Origin: Euclidia mi
Taxonomy: Eukaryota > Arthropoda > Insecta > Lepidoptera > Erebidae
DNA length: 64,000 nt
NCBI GenBank assembly: GCA_944739405.2
Contig: OX123186.2
Span: 16,857,552-16,921,551 of the forward strand
Direction of reading: 5' to 3'
Shown here: one piece after another, positions 59,376-64,000 of the stretch
Layout: each line of letters opens with the position of its first letter
How positions within the stretch are numbered: the stretch's first letter is position 1
Notes under the pieces: generated by a model
Told to the model about the DNA's origin: nothing
What the model saw: only the letters and a program-made list of their open reading frames with translations
Databases searched by the model: none
Made by a program: the position numbers and the translations under genes

Positions 59376-59439
59376 GAGATGCGTGTTTGACATATTTTGT
59401 ATGGAGTTTACCATACAAAATATGTCAAACACGCATCTC
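59376..59439. repeat. Perfect hairpin, 29-bp arms, 6-nt loop
   Basis: The left arm starts GAGATGCGTGTTTGACATA and the right arm ends TATGTCAAACACGCATCTC, a perfect inverse; loop AGTTTA (59405-59410). Similarity resumes beyond the left arm after a 9-bp interruption (GATTTTAGATTCG versus the inverse of GAATCTCAAAATC). Confidence 0.95.
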
Positions 59440-60125
59440 GAATCTCAAAATCCATGGATGGATCGAATATTGAAACCAGCCGTAAATAATTTTAAGAAAT
59501 CTTCTTCAATATATACTAGAATAACTCCTAATCTAATATATAATAATGTTAGTTACGCAGTTTCTACACTTAAGTCAATTGTAGATGTATGTATATAAAC
59601 TGTACAGACCGATACACAAACTCACACACGCATAAAAGCTAATACATATTAGGTATATACAATATCGCTGAATTTAATGTTAATTTTATTCTGAGGTGAG
59701 GAACTAGTGATCCGTAATATAGGTAAAGTAAGGCCTTTAACGGACACCAAGCTCTTATTATAGTAGACACGTTTTATCGGAAAACGTTTTCCTACATATT
59801 ATTATGTTTGAATTGTTTGTTGTAACGTAGGGTTTCTTGTGAAGAGAAAATACAGATAATAATGTATTATTTTTCTTGCCTGACCTTTATTTTATTTTGT
59901 AGAACTTAAGACATTTTCTAGACATAGAATAGGGACGATTAGGTGAGTCTTTTCAATTTTGGTGGAATGCTTATCATGAAACTATAAATATAAATTTTGT
60001 GGACATCAACGACATAATGATTATTTATATCGGAATGTTATAACGGTTTCTGATGTTATTTGTACTGAATTAGTAGTATTATGTTGAACAATACCTTTGA
60101 GAATACTGTCGATTTTTATTCTTAA
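59440..60125. other. Unannotated stretch
   Basis: Nothing recognised. Confidence 0.5.
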
Positions 60126-60310
60126 CTAGCAACCCGCCCCGGCTTCACACGGGTGTAATGTTAATAGGCACATGTAATATACATATAAACTTACCTTTTG
60201 AATATTTCTATCTATGAAAAAAGCTGCATGAAAATTCGTTTCGTAGTTTTAAAGTTATAAGCATGCATAGGTACAGACAGACAGAAGACAGATTTTGTTT
60301 TATACTATGT
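60126..60310 (-). mobile_element. Helitron-like 3' end, minus strand
   Basis: On the minus strand the end reads ACCCG...CGGGT stem (60132-60154), TTG and CTAG at 60126-60129, followed by T. The GAAGCCGGGGCGGGT text is typical of insect Helitron tails. 5' limit near the GTCTGTCTGTACC tract at about 60280. Confidence 0.6.
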
Positions 60311-62246
60311 AGTGTTGATAAGTAAAAGATTGCAATGTGCTGAAAACTCTCAAGAAAATTTTGGAAATCTAGATTTTACAATTGAGTATACACACAGAAA
60401 CGTAATCTTCTACTCAAAGACAAAAAAATCAAAATATGTTATTATTGTGAAACAGCACTAAGAATAAATTCTTTAACAAAAACGTTCAGCACAGAGGGCG
60501 TTTTAGATTCAACAGCGCTTTTAAAACGCACAAAAGCGTTTGAAAATAAAGCATAGGTACTTTATGAATACAAATGTAATTAAACGCATCGGCACTTTCA
60601 AAGTTACAACATTGAAAGATAAATAGTTCAGTGAGAATTAGTTAACATCAAAGGACTAATTTAGTGAGAAAGGTTGACTTTGATAAAGTGTTAAGTAATT
60701 CAAATTGAGTTGAGTACCGAAGTGGCTGGTTAAATTGACGTAAAGGAATTTTAATGTTTAGTTTCAGTAATTATTTCACAATAAAAATAATGCCTTTACA
60801 TTTCAGAGGAAGACAAAATTTACACTGACGATAACCGTCTTACCGCTGATTTCAATATTCAATTTATCCAATACTAAATATAGGTTTATGTCCCAAGAAT
60901 ATTCCTTAAAATAGTGTTAAAAACATCTTCCGTTCACTAACTATCGTCAGTTTAATAATTACAATTCTAAGACTTATAATAGCCTTATGAATTTTTTATC
61001 GGCCTGGTAATTTAATGGGATATGGAAGGTTTTTATAAGTCTACACCAAAAAATACATAGAAACCCTGTTAAGCAGGACTCCTTCCAGCCTGCGACGAAT
61101 AGATGTATGTTTGTCCACAGCTTTATAGATCTACAGGTCACATTGTAACCATATTTTTTTAGTTGATAATATCTTTTTTAGGCTTAGAATACAGTCCTTA
61201 AAATATATAACTCCGATATGTTGCTCGAAATTTATTAATGTAAGTATATCACTTTTGTCACATTGCCATGTGGTCTTCGAAATTTCAGGCTGTCAATATA
61301 CAGATTGTAATTATACAACAAACCAAAGAATTGAACTTACAGCTACCAATACATGAAATAAATTTCAAATTCCTCAAAAACATTGTAACCATCGTTGTAA
61401 ACAAAATTAAAATACTTTAAACAGCACGCTTCGCTTCCATTCCAACTTGATTGAAAGCCCATCACTTTAAACATCATTAGTCAATAAATCACTCACCTAA
61501 TAAAATAATTTATCACACCGACATCAACACACGATTCACTGGTAGAACTTTGCTAATGAGTTTACTTCTAGTTGGCATTTACAGAGGGTAAGCACGGGTT
61601 TAGCCATGACATGGCTAGCCGGCATTCGATCAGTTATCGGCCAACCGATTGGCTCGTTTCGAATTCTACCTTGTTCTGTCTACAGAGCCGACCAATCAGT
61701 GTGTCGCTACCGTGGCAAATATAGGTAATGCATGAGATGACTAAACTCATGGTAAGTCTAGTAAAAGCTAAGAACTCCCATTTCAATTCCAGATGAACTT
61801 CTTGTCTTCATGCACCGTTTGCTCTCTCTATAAATAATATGGATATTTTTAAAGTTGTTGCTTCAGTATTTTAAAAGATATTCAGCAAAAAGCTACATTA
61901 CAATTTATAACGTTTTCGATTGTGGAGATGAACGAAGATCTTGTAAATGTTCATATATTTTGGCAAATATACCTTATATAGCGAGAACAAGTGAACAGAG
62001 AGTGAGAAGAATGCTAAGCTAGCTTCGCTCTCTACGCCAAAGATCTTCGATCTACGGAAAAAAGAAGTGGAGATCCGTCTAAGGGCTTCCAGTGATCTCA
62101 CTCGCCAAACGAAACTCAGCAGTAGAAGTATTGCCTTTTACGTTTATTTTCTGTACGGGGCGATATGCTACATTATTAAATAATACAGTATTTTGGAAGT
62201 GATGTGTGATAGAAAAGAGAAACAACCTGAAAATATTATAAAGTAA
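60311..62246. other. Unannotated 1.9-kb stretch
   Basis: A+T-rich; no gene or repeat recognised. Confidence 0.5.
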
Positions 62247-62606
62247 GGCAGCGATAGCCTAGTGGAGATACCAACGGACTGCCATGCCACCGGGTTCGAA
62301 TCCGCAGCGCGCGCCACTCACTTTTCGAAGTTATATGCGTATTAAATTGTTAATTATCGCTTTCTCCGTGCCTCGGAGAACACGTTTAACGGATGTGTCG
62401 GTGTGACGGATCTTTGACATTCGTTACGGGGAGTCAGTACCATCAAATAAACTGATACTGTTCTAAACCATGAAATATCGCTCAGACGGCAGTCGCTCTG
62501 TAGAAAAGCTGATATGCATATCTGGTAGGGCTAGTAAGCGGTCCCCAGGGCTCCATATCTTGGATGCAACCGGGATGACGCTAGAGCGATGATAATGATA
62601 TTATAT
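62247..62606 (+). repeat. tRNA-derived SINE, family B, full length
   Basis: Head AAGGCAGCGATAGCCTAGTGG, B box CCGGGTTCGAATCC, body CTTTCTCCGTGCCTCGG and AAATAAACTGATACTG, tail GGGATGACGCTAGAGCGATGATAATGATA. An imperfect duplication (ATTATAAAGTA / ATAATAAAGTA) may flank it. Reference copy of the family. Confidence 0.85.
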
Positions 62607-63006
62607 AATAAAGTATTCAATGATTCGATATCATAGTTATCTTTAAGTACTATGATAAACGGAAAAGGATATTTTCGTTTGGCATACTTGTTCATCGCAA
62701 AATCACATACATTTTATGCAGTTATGCGATCGTAAGATGTTCGAGTATGGTCTGAAATATTCACAGAGAATCACTTCAGATTTTGTATGCAACATTTTTC
62801 TTCACCATTTATTTGCTATGTAAGAGAGACTGTTGTTGAGTATAATATGTCTTTGTTTACTAAATGAAAACCCAAATGTCCTTTTGCTTTGGCCCAATTG
62901 CTATGTATGTTGTCCCTTTCCCGTTCAGATATGGCGGCATGATAGCTTGTTGGTTGCGTGATAGTCCACTTGATCGCTATTTTACCTAGCACCCAGAGAG
63001 GTACTA
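62607..63006. other. Unannotated stretch
   Basis: Nothing recognised. Confidence 0.5.
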
Positions 63007-63042
63007 GGCAGTAGCTTAGACAAGAAAGTCTAAGCTACTGCC
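63007..63042. repeat. Perfect hairpin, 14-bp arms, 8-nt loop
   Basis: GGCAGTAGCTTAGA and TCTAAGCTACTGCC separated by CAAGAAAG. Confidence 0.9.
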
Positions 63043-63119
63043 GATTTATGCGTTCATGTTTTTAAATTACACTGTAGCACTTAAGCAGTTGCCTCAACTT
63101 TCAGCACTGCGCTTCGAGC

Positions 63120-63294
63120 TCTACTAGTCTAACCGGATTTGGCTGAATATTAGCTTTTCCACAGAGTGGCTGCCCTTCTGACATCCGCAACCCGAAGGGC
63201 TAGCGATATTTCATAGTTTAGACTAGATTCAGTTTATTTAGAGATACTGACGCCCTGTAACGACTTTTAAAGATCTTCATGACAACCGGGACCT
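63120..63294 (-). repeat. SINE family B fragment, minus strand
   Basis: CTAGTCTAACCGGATTTGG, ATTAGCTTTTCCACAGAG, TTTAGACTAGATTCAGTTTA and GATCTTCATGACAACCGGG match the 3' two-thirds of family B. The head is missing where the family D tail begins. Confidence 0.75.
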
Positions 63295-63352
63295 ATCCAT
63301 AATTTGTGTTTTTGTAAAGACCCCTGATTTATTCTTAGTGTGAGAGTTGCCT
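63295..63352 (+). repeat. SINE family D tail fragment
   Basis: TTTTTGTAAAGACCCCTGA and TTAGTGTGAGAGTTGCC resemble the tail of the copy at 18233-18455. Confidence 0.45.
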
Positions 63353-64000
63353 TTGAAGAGAACGGATTTTTTATAAATAACGTTATACGGATCTGCCTTT
63401 GTGTTTATACTGGAAATTTTAGCTCCAACTTATACCTTAGTACAAAAAAAAAGGTTTTTATTTTATCTTTAGCAAAACTATATGCTAATTTAAAGTATAA
63501 TGTTTCAGTACTTTGTAGGTTTTCTCAGAAAATTCTACTATCGTGGTATTTCATCCAATTTACGAAAAAGATAATCAATTTTTTTTTCATTAAACACTCT
63601 CGGCCATACGATGAATGCTTAAAATAATACTCCTTTGTAATTACGAAGTTTACTAAGTAGAATTATTATCAAGTGAGTTGTGAAACCTTTCGGTGGAGTG
63701 ACGACCGTTTGCACTCAGTGTTTGAATATTATCTGGTCCAATTGGATCCGTGTAACTCTTGACCTTTGAAGTTCATACATACAAATACACTCACGCTTTT
63801 TTTCGTCGGCGTAGGCAAAGACAATATAATGCCATTTGCTTTTATGCTCATAAACCTCACATACTTCCACACTTGATTACTCTAAAGTTCATGTGCTGTT
63901 AAAACTTCTTTTTTATGCCAATATCAATAGGGGCCAACATTTATTTGATAATAAATATAAATGTTGTTAAAACTAACTATAACTAAGTGGCTATTTACAC
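63353..64000. other. Unannotated stretch to the window end
   Basis: A+T-rich; the open frame at 63340-63627 has no motif. Confidence 0.5.

Noticed and set aside
59376..59439. MicroRNA precursor
   Set aside because: Arms are perfectly complementary with a 6-nt loop, unlike animal pre-miRNAs; template switching or a hairpin repeat is simpler without small-RNA data.

Overview
This window looks like gene-poor, transposon-rich genomic DNA from an insect, most likely a moth or butterfly. The basis is A+T-rich sequence, an intron-containing transposon gene, several tRNA-headed SINE families, LINE 3' tails of the types common in lepidopteran genomes, Helitron ends, a BEL/Pao element and an errantivirus-like element with an env gene. 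No host protein-coding gene, genuine tRNA gene or rRNA gene could be supported. Species and clade assignments are inferences.

Layout. 1-19 kb is mostly unannotatable A+T-rich DNA with SINEs, LINE 3' ends, a hAT-type MITE (544-839, perfect 8-bp target duplication), a long-TIR element (10778-11252), a 79-bp TTAA-flanked palindromic MITE (13669-13755) and a Helitron end. 19.15-27.04 kb is a nested locus: an RTE-like LINE reverse transcriptase split by a structurally complete but decayed errantivirus-like Ty3/gypsy provirus on the minus strand (19230-26262; 350-bp LTRs, CGGG target duplication, tRNA-Lys-type primer site, polypurine tract, gag, pol, env). Its env is itself broken by a SINE. 28.78-36.39 kb is a BEL/Pao element on the plus strand (LTRs 28781-29091 and 36078-36390, GAGTC duplication), carrying a hAT-like insertion just behind its 5' LTR and the same TTAA MITE inside its integrase.

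38.0-39.87 kb holds a decayed gene with a Mutator-like transposase domain and a YqaJ exonuclease-like domain; it keeps a readable splice junction. 41.3-45.1 kb is the most unusual stretch: about 18 copies of a 13-bp motif (CAYGGCRATGAAA), enclosed by an 11-bp inverted repeat and a 4-bp duplication, and split by a LINE that has its own 11-bp target duplication. 45.2-51.3 kb contains an R1/Jockey-type LINE tail, a 365-bp recent tandem duplication, an inverted pair of coding-like segments, a SINE with a 13-bp duplication and a 1.13-kb Harbinger- or piggyBac-like element. 51-64 kb is again mostly unannotated, with SINEs, a foldback element, a Helitron end and two short-spacer perfect inverted repeats.

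All coding sequence recognised here belongs to mobile elements and is interrupted, so the genes do not form a host pathway. The interest lies in the nesting order, the target-site duplications that fix boundaries, and several repeat structures without an obvious family.
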